This document shows, piece by piece, positions 8,967 to 17,119 of a stretch of 64,000 bases of DNA. The notes under the pieces were generated by a model. It did not search any database and was not told where the DNA came from. It saw only the letters and a program-made list of their open reading frames with translations. Every line of letters starts with the position of its first letter. Within the stretch, counting starts at the first letter, position 1. Source of the DNA: JAJRPT01 sp964465945 (GTDB lineage: Bacteria > Bacteroidota > Ignavibacteria > Kapaibacteriales > UBA2268). Made by a program: the position numbers and the translations under genes. The stretch covers positions 13,272 to 77,271 of the forward strand of contig CAYXMM010000013.1 in NCBI GenBank assembly GCA_964465945.1, given 5' to 3'.

Positions 8967-10484
8967 ATGAGTAATGAATTTAGTAATAGAAATCTCGGAT
9001 ATGAAGAGAGTAGCAATGTAAGGAAATTGAATAATTCCTCGCAGGATAAGTATTTCACTCTTGGTTCTCGTATACCACCTCATTCAAGTGAAGCTGAAAT
9101 GGCTGTGCTTGGTGGAATGATTATGAGTAACAAGGCGATCCCAAAAGTAATAAATCTACTAGAACGCGAGAAAGTTTTTTATCACGAAAGGCACAGCATT
9201 ATATTCAAAGCAATTGTAAATTTATTTAATGGTAATATTACAGTTGATTTACTTACTTTAAAAGAAGAACTAAAACGACTTGGTAAACACGAAACTATTG
9301 GTGGAGATAAATATCTACTTGAAATAAATAGGCGTACTCCAAGTTCAGCTAACGTTGAACAGCACGCCATCATCGTTTTAGATAAGTATTTAAAAAGATC
9401 TTTAATCGAAGTTGCTGGTGAAGTTTTAGAAAGGGCTTATGATGAAACTGTTAATGTTGTTGATGAGATAGATAGAGCTGAAAATGAAATTTTCCGATTG
9501 GGTGAAGCCCGAATTAGCAAAGAATACACTACAATGCGGGAGCTTTCAAAGCATACTTACGATTTGCTTATGAAGCAATCTGAGAAGAAAGGTATTTCAG
9601 GGATACCTTCTGGATTTAAAAAACTTGACGAAATGCTCGGTGGCTTCCAGAATTCTGACTTAATAATTATAGCAGCAAGACCTTCAATGGGTAAGACTGC
9701 TCTTGGATTGTCTATCTTATTAAACACTGCTTTATATCAAAATATTCCTGCTGCATTTTTCTCTGTTGAGATGGCGGCTCATCAAATTGCTATTCGGTTG
9801 GTTTCTGCTGATGCAAGAATTAATCAACAGAATATTAGAAATAATAAAATGAATATGAATGAGCATGCTAAAATGGTTAAAAGTTTTGGCGCCTTAGCGG
9901 ATGCACCAATTATCATTGATGATACTGCAATGCTTACTGTTAATGAACTTAGAGCGAAGTGCCGTAGATTAAAAGCTCAAAATAATATTAAATTAATAAT
10001 TGTCGATTACTTACAAATTATGCACGCTTCGGGAGCTGAATCAAGAGAAAGAGAAATTTCAATTATCTCTGCGAACTTAAAGCAAATTGCAAAAGAACTT
10101 GAAATCCCAGTTATTGCTCTTGCTCAATTGAATAGAAACGTGGAGGCAAGAAAAGAGAAAAATTTCAAACCTATGTTACAAGATTTGAGAGAATCTGGTT
10201 CTATTGAACAAGATGCCGATGTCATTATGTTTGTAAATAGACCAGAAAGGTATGGAGTTCTTGAATTTGAAGACGGAACTTCAACTATCAATATGGGCGA
10301 GTTAATAATCGGAAAGCAAAGAAATGGTCCTGTTGGAACTGTGCGAGTTGCCTTTAATTCCGATTATGCAAGATTTGAAGATTATACCCTTGCTGTGCAA
10401 GACCAACCTCAGGGTATGAGAGATAATTATGCAAAAGAAATACAGGACATCAATCCAAATTATGAAGATGATGCTCCTTTTTAA
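8967..10484 (+). CDS. dnaB: Replicative DNA helicase DnaB
   Basis: A 505-residue hexameric 5'-3' helicase of the replication fork. The N-terminal DnaB domain (PPHSSEAEMAVLGGMIM) spans about residues 35-140. The RecA-like C-terminal domain has Walker A ARPSMGKTA near residue 240, Walker B IKLIIVDYLQIM, and an H4-type ALAQLNRNVEARKEK segment followed by DLRESGSIEQDADVI. No intein interrupts it. About 35 residues of polar N-terminal extension and an acidic tail (NYEDDAPF) are present. Probably co-transcribed with ddl and rdgB downstream. Confidence 0.97.
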   Translation: MSNEFSNRNLGYEESSNVRKLNNSSQDKYFTLGSRIPPHSSEAEMAVLGGMIMSNKAIPKVINLLEREKVFYHERHSIIFKAIVNLFNGNITVDLLTLKEELKRLGKHETIGGDKYLLEINRRTPSSANVEQHAIIVLDKYLKRSLIEVAGEVLERAYDETVNVVDEIDRAENEIFRLGEARISKEYTTMRELSKHTYDLLMKQSEKKGISGIPSGFKKLDEMLGGFQNSDLIIIAARPSMGKTALGLSILLNTALYQNIPAAFFSVEMAAHQIAIRLVSADARINQQNIRNNKMNMNEHAKMVKSFGALADAPIIIDDTAMLTVNELRAKCRRLKAQNNIKLIIVDYLQIMHASGAESREREISIISANLKQIAKELEIPVIALAQLNRNVEARKEKNFKPMLQDLRESGSIEQDADVIMFVNRPERYGVLEFEDGTSTINMGELIIGKQRNGPVGTVRVAFNSDYARFEDYTLAVQDQPQGMRDNYAKEIQDINPNYEDDAPF

Positions 10485-10521
10485 TTATATAAAACTTCAA
10501 TATATAGGGAAACTAAAATAG

Positions 10522-11535
10522 ATGAATATAGCAGTATTAATGGGTGGGTTATCAGGTGAAAGAAATGTATCTTTCACAGGAGGAAAAGCAATATTTAATG
10601 CTTTGGTGAGAAAAGGACATAATGTAATAGCGATAGACCCAGCACTTGGTGAAGATTGTATTATTGATATTAATAAACTTGAAATCAAAAATGAAATTCC
10701 AACAGATGAAGAACTTTCAAAATTTCCATTAAAAAATTATATAGAGTGTATTAATTCTGATAATTTTAATAATATTGATTGTGTGTTTAATTTAGTTCAT
10801 GGGAAATGGGGTGAAGATGGACACTTACAAGCGCTTTTAGATTTAAGAGGATTAAAATATACTGGTTCTGAAATTAGGTCTTCTGCTTTATCTATGGACA
10901 AAAATCAATCAAAAATGATTTTTATGGCTGGTGGAATCGAAACTGCTGAATGGGATTTGATTAATACTCGTGAGATTGATTTAGAGCATATTAGCACTAT
11001 ACAAGCACGACTTGGTAAAAATCTTGTAGTGAAACCTTATGACCAAGGTTCAGCACTCGGTTTGTCAATATTAAAACAAGCAACTGTTCACGACATTGAA
11101 GAGGCAGTTAAGAAAATCGCGCATATAACTAAATATGCTCTTATTGAAACTTATATTGCTGGCAGGGAACTAACAGTTGCCGTGATTGATGATAAAGTTT
11201 ATCCTGTGATTGAAATAAAGCCAAAAGAAGGATTCTACGATTATAAAAATAAATACACTAAGGGTCAAACTGAGTATATTTGCCCAGCTGATTTAAGCGA
11301 GGACATTGCAGATTATACCAAAAACACTGCACTACTTGCTGCCGATTTACTTGGTTGTAGAGATTATTGCCGAGTTGATTTTCGCTTAAACGAAGACAAT
11401 GTACCTTTTTGTTTAGAAGTTAATACTATACCAGGTTTTACAGAATTATCGCTTCTACCAATGGCAGCAAGAGAAGGTGGAATTGAATTTGACGATTTAT
11501 GCGAATTATTAATTAACTTAGCGTTAAAGCATTAA
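10522..11535 (+). CDS. ddl: D-alanine--D-alanine ligase
   Basis: A 337-residue ATP-grasp ligase that joins two D-alanines for peptidoglycan precursors in the cytoplasm. The N-terminal glycine-rich loop is MGGLSGERNVSFTGGKA. NLVHGKWGEDGHLQALLD and YTGSEIRSSALSMDK match the substrate-binding segments. VVKPYDQGSALG is the ATP-grasp lysine region. The metal-binding end is CRVDFRLNED then FCLEVNTIPGFTELSLLP. Length is slightly above the E. coli enzymes. The stop overlaps the rdgB start by one base, so the two are translationally coupled. Confidence 0.95.
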   Translation: MNIAVLMGGLSGERNVSFTGGKAIFNALVRKGHNVIAIDPALGEDCIIDINKLEIKNEIPTDEELSKFPLKNYIECINSDNFNNIDCVFNLVHGKWGEDGHLQALLDLRGLKYTGSEIRSSALSMDKNQSKMIFMAGGIETAEWDLINTREIDLEHISTIQARLGKNLVVKPYDQGSALGLSILKQATVHDIEEAVKKIAHITKYALIETYIAGRELTVAVIDDKVYPVIEIKPKEGFYDYKNKYTKGQTEYICPADLSEDIADYTKNTALLAADLLGCRDYCRVDFRLNEDNVPFCLEVNTIPGFTELSLLPMAAREGGIEFDDLCELLINLALKH

Positions 11536-12125
11536 TGAAGTTTCTAATCGCAAGCAATAATAAGCATAAAGTTGATGAAATTCGCTCTAAATTCAATGAT
11601 ATGAATATTGAAATTCTTACTCCTGATGATATTTCATTATTTAACTTTGAAGTTGAAGAAACTGAAATTACTTTGCAAGGGAATGCTTTCTTAAAAGCGA
11701 AAGCATTCTTCGATAAAACAGGTATTTCCTCTTTTTCAGATGACACTGGGCTTTTTGTTGAAGAATTGAAAGGGCGCCCCGGTGTGTATTCTGCTCGTTA
11801 TGCTGGCGATCATTGTAGTTATATAGATAATTGCAACAAACTATTGAGAGAATTAGAGAATAAAGCAAATAGGAAAGCGTATTTCGAAACAGTAATTTGT
11901 TTTTATGATGGTGATGAGGGAAGTTTTATCTCAGGGCGATGTGATGGTCAAATTACAAAAGAAATGTTAGGGAGCAATGGTTTCGGGTATGACCCGATTT
12001 TTTTGCCTTCTGGCTATGATAAAACCTTTGCTGAATTGCATATAGATATTAAAAACAAAATTAGTCATCGTGGAAGAGCAGTTGATAATTTTATAAATTT
12101 TATAAAAATTAAGTATAATTTATAA
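11535..12125 (+). CDS. rdgB: XTP/dITP diphosphatase (RdgB/HAM1)
   Basis: A 196-residue house-cleaning pyrophosphatase that removes dITP, XTP and dHAPTP from nucleotide pools. Family markers are ASNNKHKVDEIRSKF at the N-terminus, FSDDTGLFVEELKGRPGVYSARYAG (the metal-binding Asp pair), FGYDPIFLPSGYDKTFAEL, and the C-terminal KNKISHRGRA purine-recognition segment. The ATG overlaps the ddl stop codon. The 3' end overlaps the convergent methyltransferase gene by 6 bases. Confidence 0.95.
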   Translation: MKFLIASNNKHKVDEIRSKFNDMNIEILTPDDISLFNFEVEETEITLQGNAFLKAKAFFDKTGISSFSDDTGLFVEELKGRPGVYSARYAGDHCSYIDNCNKLLRELENKANRKAYFETVICFYDGDEGSFISGRCDGQITKEMLGSNGFGYDPIFLPSGYDKTFAELHIDIKNKISHRGRAVDNFINFIKIKYNL

Positions 12126-12707
12126 TTCTTTTTTTGAATAAATAGAAATACTATATTTCCATAATAAATAAGGTGAATTGTAAGTATTCACTTCTTCTAA
12201 TTGAAAATAATTCTTTATAATTTCTTCAATATCTTGAATTGATTTGACACCTTCTTTTTTCATAAATTTTCTATAAAAATAATTATCAAAAGAATGGAAA
12301 TCTAAAATTATTATTTTTGAATTTTTATTTATTATGTTATTTAATTGTTGTAATATACTTTCTGTATCTTCAAATAAAGTAATAAAATAAGACATAATAA
12401 TAAGTTCAGAATCTATTTTATTTAGCTTAAAAATATCTTCATTTTTAAAATTAATAATGCAATTTTGTTTTTTTGCTATATTTAACATTCCTTCACTTAA
12501 ATCAATTCCCGTTAAATTAAGTTGTGAATTAATTTTATGTAATTTGCAAAGTATTTCTCCTGTGCCGCAACCTAATTCTGTAATTGAATTAACATTTTTA
12601 AACTTTATTATTTTATTGATTAATTTTATTTTTCCAAAAAGAAAGAATTTTCTTGTAAAAGTGTATGAAGAAGCAATTTTATTATAATATTTATAATTAT
12701 ACTTCAT
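12120..12707 (-). CDS. Class I SAM-dependent methyltransferase, substrate unknown
   Basis: A 195-residue protein with a Rossmann-type methyltransferase core. Motif I is ITELGCGTGEILCKL near residues 41-55, the acidic residue after strand 2 is in LTGIDLSEGMLNIAKK, and IINFKNEDIFKLN is the next strand. The YDKIA-like opening (KYYNKIASSYT) is common in ubiquinone/menaquinone-type and small-molecule methyltransferases, but the target cannot be named. It is even more AT-rich than its neighbours, with many Asn, Ile and Lys codons. It starts 2 bases after the stop of the TPR-like gene, so the pair is one operon. Confidence 0.75.
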   Translation of the reverse strand: MKYNYKYYNKIASSYTFTRKFFLFGKIKLINKIIKFKNVNSITELGCGTGEILCKLHKINSQLNLTGIDLSEGMLNIAKKQNCIINFKNEDIFKLNKIDSELIIMSYFITLFEDTESILQQLNNIINKNSKIIILDFHSFDNYFYRKFMKKEGVKSIQDIEEIIKNYFQLEEVNTYNSPYLLWKYSISIYSKKEL

Positions 12708-12709
12708 TT

Positions 12710-13432
12710 TTACTTTGTTTGATTGTATAAATCAATATTAACAAAATCGTAATTTGGTTGGTATTTTAAAGCTGAGTCTATATATTTAGAGTTAAAGTTT
12801 TTTTCAAGAATGTCAATTTGCGCTAAATAAGCAAAAATTTCAGGTTTTTCAGCCCAGTTTATCTCAAAATTAGTTCTTGGCTCTGACTTCAAATTTAGAA
12901 GATTTTCAAGCGTAGCTCTTGCCCTTTTCTTGTCTCCTCCAAGTATTTCAGGAACATGCATCAAATGAATAGCACCTATCAACCTCACTTTGTGATTATT
13001 ACTATCCAACTCAAAACCTTTGTCAAAAGCATCTTTCGCTTTATATCCCCAATATACTGCACTCAATCCAGAAAGTGAGGACTTTTTTCCTAATGCCGAT
13101 GACAAAATAGCATAATACTCTGGTAGCATACTTTGATGCTTGCGATTACTAATACTTTTGTTAATTGATGAAATAGAATATTCAAAGTATTTTAATGCTA
13201 AGTCTTTATCTTTATTGTAAACTATTTTGCCTAAGGTGTGAAACTCAAGAGCAAGGTAATAATTTTTGACTTCTAAATTTTCGATTTTTTTTAATTCTTT
13301 AATTAAACCATTATGGCGCTTAATGTTAAAAGAATAGTACTCGCTTTCAATATCATTTTTCAAAGAACTTATATCTTTTCCAAACGTAATTAAAGTTAGA
13401 AGTATAAATATAGTAATTATCAGTGATTTCAT
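12710..13432 (-). CDS. Exported TPR-like protein of unknown function
   Basis: A 240-residue protein with a signal peptide (MKSLIITIFILLTLITFG), predicted periplasmic. The rest is helical with TPR-like spacing: LALKYFEYSISSINKSI, AVYWGYKAKDAFDKGFELD, and IHLMHVPEILGGDKKRARATLENLL. The EILGGDKKRA motif resembles a group of TPR proteins common in Bacteroidetes that I cannot assign a function. It is the first gene of a two-gene operon with the methyltransferase. It is divergent from nhaA, with only 57 bases between the starts. Confidence 0.65.
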   Translation of the reverse strand: MKSLIITIFILLTLITFGKDISSLKNDIESEYYSFNIKRHNGLIKELKKIENLEVKNYYLALEFHTLGKIVYNKDKDLALKYFEYSISSINKSISNRKHQSMLPEYYAILSSALGKKSSLSGLSAVYWGYKAKDAFDKGFELDSNNHKVRLIGAIHLMHVPEILGGDKKRARATLENLLNLKSEPRTNFEINWAEKPEIFAYLAQIDILEKNFNSKYIDSALKYQPNYDFVNIDLYNQTK

Positions 13433-13489
13433 AGATAATTCAATTAAATTTCTTAAATTTGATAGATTAGAGAAAAAGAAAAAAAAATA

Positions 13490-14830
13490 ATGGCAAATTT
13501 ACACAAAGAAGATTTACATCACAATAAAGTTTTACGTTCCTTCCAATTATTTTTTGCAAAAACAACAGCAGGTGGTATTGTTTTAATAATTATGACTGCA
13601 CTTGCAATGTTTTGGGCAAATTCTCAATGGGCTGATACTTATAAGCATTTTTGGAATAGTGATACGCTATTTTCTATTGGAAGTGTTGTTGTTTTTCACC
13701 ATCCACTTTCTTATGTAGTTAATGATGCTTTGATGGTGATATTTTTCTTTCTTGTTGGTTTAGAAATTAAGCGTGAGTTATTGGTAGGAGAATTATCAAC
13801 ACCAAAGAAAGCACTTTTGCCAGTCATAGCAGCCATTGGTGGAGTGATTGGACCTATGGTTATTTACTCTATAATTAATTTTGGCGAACCAACAGCTCAC
13901 GGTTGGGCAATTCCAATGGCAACTGATATTGCTTTTTCATTAGGCATTTTATCACTTGCTGGAGACAGAGTTCCCTTGTCAATTAAAGTTTTTCTTGCCG
14001 CCTTAGCAATAGTCGATGACCTAATGGCTGTGCTTGTTATTGCCTTTTTCTTCACCTCTGAAATAAGCTTTATAGCATTATTTTTTGCTTCATTATTCTT
14101 ACTTGCTATGTTTATCTGTAATAGATTGAAAGTTAATAATGTCTGGATATATTTACTTTTTGGAGTTGGTTTATGGTATTGTTTCTTAATTTCAGGTATT
14201 CATGCAACAATTGCAGGTGTCATCGCAGCATTTACAATTCCTTCTAATTCTTTACTCGATAAAGATTCATTCTTTAAAAGAGCAGGAAATCTTTGGGATA
14301 TGCTTATGAAGAATTTAACCAAGAATAAATCTAGACGACTAAATGAGTATGAGCAAGATGCTCTTGGAATTTTAGGTAGGGATATAAGCAAAATGCAATC
14401 CCCTTTAATTCGTTTGGAGCATTCACTAAACCCTTATGTTGCTTTTATAATTATGCCGATTTTCGCTCTTGCAAATGCTGGAGTATATCTTGGCGATTTC
14501 ACACCTTCAATGTTGCTAAACGACATCACTCTTGGTGTAACACTTGGCTTATTAGTTGGGAAAATAATTGGAATTACAACATTTGTTTGGTTATTTTGCA
14601 AATTAAAAATTACATCTCTTCCCGATGGTGTTAATTTTTCTATGATTTTCGCTGTGAGTATTTTATGTGCAATAGGTTTTACAATGGCTCTATTTATTGC
14701 TAATCTTTCATTCCATGATAACATTATTATGGAAGAGGAAGCGAAAATTGGTATTTTACTTGCTTCTTTTTTTGCCTCAATAATTGGTGTTTTTGCTATT
14801 AATAAAGTTTTAAAACCTAAACATAAGTAA
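13490..14830 (+). CDS. nhaA: Na+/H+ antiporter NhaA
   Basis: A 446-residue inner-membrane antiporter exporting Na+ in exchange for protons, for pH and salt homeostasis. Diagnostic segments are VNDALMVIFFFLVGLEIKREL, MATDIAFSLGILSLAGDRVP, and AALAIVDDLMAVLVIAFFF. The last holds the Asp-Asp pair that binds Na+ in E. coli NhaA. About 12 hydrophobic segments can be counted. The protein is about 60 residues longer than E. coli NhaA, mainly from an insert near residues 255-305 (FKRAGNLWDMLMKNLTKNKS) seen in other Bacteroidetes forms. It heads a run of three closely spaced genes. Confidence 0.95.
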   Translation: MANLHKEDLHHNKVLRSFQLFFAKTTAGGIVLIIMTALAMFWANSQWADTYKHFWNSDTLFSIGSVVVFHHPLSYVVNDALMVIFFFLVGLEIKRELLVGELSTPKKALLPVIAAIGGVIGPMVIYSIINFGEPTAHGWAIPMATDIAFSLGILSLAGDRVPLSIKVFLAALAIVDDLMAVLVIAFFFTSEISFIALFFASLFLLAMFICNRLKVNNVWIYLLFGVGLWYCFLISGIHATIAGVIAAFTIPSNSLLDKDSFFKRAGNLWDMLMKNLTKNKSRRLNEYEQDALGILGRDISKMQSPLIRLEHSLNPYVAFIIMPIFALANAGVYLGDFTPSMLLNDITLGVTLGLLVGKIIGITTFVWLFCKLKITSLPDGVNFSMIFAVSILCAIGFTMALFIANLSFHDNIIMEEEAKIGILLASFFASIIGVFAINKVLKPKHK

Positions 14831-14832
14831 TT

Positions 14833-15276
14833 ATGAGTATTGAAAAATTCAAACATATTTATTCTGGAGAAGTGAAATTCTCTGAAGTTGATTCTTTTAA
14901 TGTTGTTCATAATATTCAATATCTATATTGGATTGAATGGGCTAGGACACAATATTTATTTGATATTGGAATGCCAAAAAGTCAAGAGTTTTTCTCTAAG
15001 CAATTCCCACTTGTAACTGTGCATACTAAAATCGATTATTTCAATTCTGCTCGGTTTACTAATCAATATAATGTCTACACAAGAACAGCTTTTATTAAAA
15101 ATTCTTCTATCGGATTTGAAAACATAATTCAATTAAGAAATGGTGTGAATGTAGCAAAATGTGAAGGTATTCTTGTTTATATTAATTCTGATACAAATAA
15201 AGTTGAAAGAATTCCCGACATTCTTCGTGATTTAGTAAAGCAGTACGAAGGTGAAAATTGTAAATTAATAGATTAA
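14833..15276 (+). CDS. Acyl-CoA thioesterase, YbgC/4HBT hotdog family
   Basis: A 147-residue single hotdog-fold protein. The N-terminal VKFSEVDSFNVVHNIQYLYW and IEWARTQYLFDIGM align with the YbgC/4-hydroxybenzoyl-CoA thioesterase signature, in which an Asp (here in EVDSFNVV) acts in catalysis and an aromatic helix with ARTE/ARTQ follows. The substrate is unknown. It starts two bases after the nhaA stop and six bases before the NagZ-like gene, so all three are probably co-transcribed, although their roles do not obviously connect. Confidence 0.8.
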   Translation: MSIEKFKHIYSGEVKFSEVDSFNVVHNIQYLYWIEWARTQYLFDIGMPKSQEFFSKQFPLVTVHTKIDYFNSARFTNQYNVYTRTAFIKNSSIGFENIIQLRNGVNVAKCEGILVYINSDTNKVERIPDILRDLVKQYEGENCKLID

Positions 15277-15282
15277 ATATAA

Positions 15283-16806
15283 ATGGATTATAAAAATTTA
15301 GCCGCTCAGATTATGATGCCACGACTTCAACTCAATAAGTATAATGAGTTTGAAGATTATAAATTTTATATAAAAAAATTAATAGATGCTGGAGTTGGGT
15401 CTTTCTGCCTTTTCGGTAGAGTAAATTTAGATATTGTAAAGAAAACAATAAGTGAATTAAACAACTATGCTGAAAAAGAGTTGCTATATTCTGCTGATTT
15501 AGAATTTGGCTTAAAAATGCGATTTAATGAGGGAACTGCTTTCCCTCAGGCAATGGCGCAAGGTAAAACTAAGGATTATAAACATACATTTATTATCGCT
15601 CAATTAATTGCCCAAGAGGCGAAGAATTTAGGTATTCACTGGAATTTCGCTCCTGTTTGTGATATTAATTCAAACCCTTCAAATCCAATTATAAATATAC
15701 GCTCTTTTGGTGAAGATGCTGATATTGTTGCAGTTCATTCAGTAGCTTATACAAAAGGATTGCAGGAAATTGGTATTCTTTCTTGTGCTAAACATTTCCC
15801 TGGACATGGAGACACAAGTATAGATTCTCACCTTGAACTCCCGACTTTAGATTTTACACTTGACCATCTTAAAGATATTGAGTTAAAACCATTCATTAAG
15901 CAAATTGAGAATGGGGTTGATTCAATCATGGTAGGTCATTTATCTGTCCCAAGTTTAGGGACAAGAAAATACCCTGCTTCATTATCAAAGCCAGTGATTG
16001 ACCTATTACGAAACGACTTAAATTTCAAGGGATTAATAATTCCTGACGCTTTAGATATGCACGCAGTAGCAGATTCATTCGATTCAATTTTAGCATCTGA
16101 ACTTGCAATTCAAGCAGGTAACGATTTACTTTTACTTCCAGAAGATACTGAAATGGCTATTGAAGGTGTTACAAACTTAATTAAAAAAGATTCCAAACTT
16201 TTAAAACAAGTTGAAAATTCAATTAATTTAATTAATGAAAAATTTGATTGGGTAAAAAGTAAAAAACTACCAAATAATTTGAATTTTAATGAAGATTATT
16301 ATTTAAAGAATGAGAAAATATCGTTACAAGTTGCCCGCAAAGCAATAGAATTGCAAGTAAATGAAGCCCTGATTCCGTTAGATACAGAAAGTCAAATAGC
16401 TGCATTTGCCTTCTTGCAACGCGATGAAGACATAGAACCAGCATCACACTTCTTCAATTTTATGCAACAAGCTTTAGAATCAAACTTCGACTTCGCATAT
16501 ATCAATGAAGACATAGAAGAAAATGATTTAATCGGATTACGCGAAGGAATAGAAGATGCTGAAATAATAATTTTCGCATATTTCTATAAATCAGTTGCCT
16601 ATCATGGAAGCATAGGAGTGAGCGAAAAACTCTATTCAATAACTCAAAGAATGGCAATGGGTAAGTCAATAATCAACATCTTTTTTGGCAACCCATACAT
16701 CGCAAACGAGCTACCAGCAGAAATTACTTTGAAAGCGTATTCAGATACATTAAGTTCAATGGCAGCTACTACAATGGCACTGACAGGTAAAGAATTAGTG
16801 GATTAA
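15283..16806 (+). CDS. nagZ: Glycoside hydrolase family 3, NagZ-like beta-N-acetylhexosaminidase
   Basis: A 507-residue GH3 enzyme with no signal peptide, so cytoplasmic. The NagZ hallmark KHFPGHGDTSIDSHLELP near residues 170-187 carries the His-Asp acid/base pair, and GLIIPDALDMHAVAD near 250 holds the Asp nucleophile. NagZ removes GlcNAc from recycled muropeptides. Residues about 340-507 add a second alpha/beta domain resembling the GH3 C-terminal domain, absent from the single-domain E. coli NagZ. Other GH3 beta-glycosidases are a less likely alternative. Third gene of the nhaA run. Confidence 0.82.
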   Translation: MDYKNLAAQIMMPRLQLNKYNEFEDYKFYIKKLIDAGVGSFCLFGRVNLDIVKKTISELNNYAEKELLYSADLEFGLKMRFNEGTAFPQAMAQGKTKDYKHTFIIAQLIAQEAKNLGIHWNFAPVCDINSNPSNPIINIRSFGEDADIVAVHSVAYTKGLQEIGILSCAKHFPGHGDTSIDSHLELPTLDFTLDHLKDIELKPFIKQIENGVDSIMVGHLSVPSLGTRKYPASLSKPVIDLLRNDLNFKGLIIPDALDMHAVADSFDSILASELAIQAGNDLLLLPEDTEMAIEGVTNLIKKDSKLLKQVENSINLINEKFDWVKSKKLPNNLNFNEDYYLKNEKISLQVARKAIELQVNEALIPLDTESQIAAFAFLQRDEDIEPASHFFNFMQQALESNFDFAYINEDIEENDLIGLREGIEDAEIIIFAYFYKSVAYHGSIGVSEKLYSITQRMAMGKSIINIFFGNPYIANELPAEITLKAYSDTLSSMAATTMALTGKELVD

Positions 16807-16837
16807 TACGACGTATATTTACCTAACTTCCATTGAG

Positions 16838-17035
16838 GGAAGTGCCATTCCGGGCGATGGGTGATTTTTTTTCTGTCATTCTGTGCGACTTGTATTGAGC
16901 ATCGTCGAAATAAGCGAAACATCCACTAAATTGCATAAATTCCCATCTATTAGAGGGTGTCGGCTTGCCGACGGGGTTGTTGTAATAAAAAAATATTTCG
17001 TAGAAACACAACATCAATAGCAAAAACAAACCAAC
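16838..17035 (+). repeat. Modular structured intergenic repeat, copy A
   Basis: This part of the 313-bp gap 16807-17119 is GC-richer than its surroundings and shares several modules with 60536-60870. Examples are AGTGCC-x-TTC-x-GGGCG at 16841-16855, GCGAAACATCCA near 16914-16925, and the double-hairpin module at 16939-16993. In the last, GTCGGC-TT-GCCGAC forms a perfect stem, next to an imperfect CCC-x-TCT/AGA-GGG stem. The other copy keeps the modules in a different order. There is no coding character. Confidence 0.75.
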
Positions 17036-17093
17036 TCTTCAAATCCGCCCCTTCAGAAAAGATTTAGGAAGGGTCGCATTCTCCACCTTTTAA

Positions 17094-17108
17094 ATGCTTC
17101 CGAAGCAT
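17094..17108 (-). terminator. Hairpin downstream of the TonB receptor gene
   Basis: ATGCTT-CCG-AAGCAT is a perfect 6-bp stem with a 3-base loop. It lies 12 bases beyond the stop of the minus-strand receptor gene and is followed on that strand by TTTAAAA. It could act as a weak terminator. The same TTCCGAA core recurs in hairpins near 60489-60519. Confidence 0.4.
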
Positions 17109-17119
17109 GAATATTATTT

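Noticed and set aside
16823..17029. 68-codon minus-strand ORF in the gap after the NagZ-like gene
   Set aside because: It runs through repeat copy A. A similar 68-codon ORF in copy B (60653-60859) arises from the same repeat modules and is not conserved as a protein.
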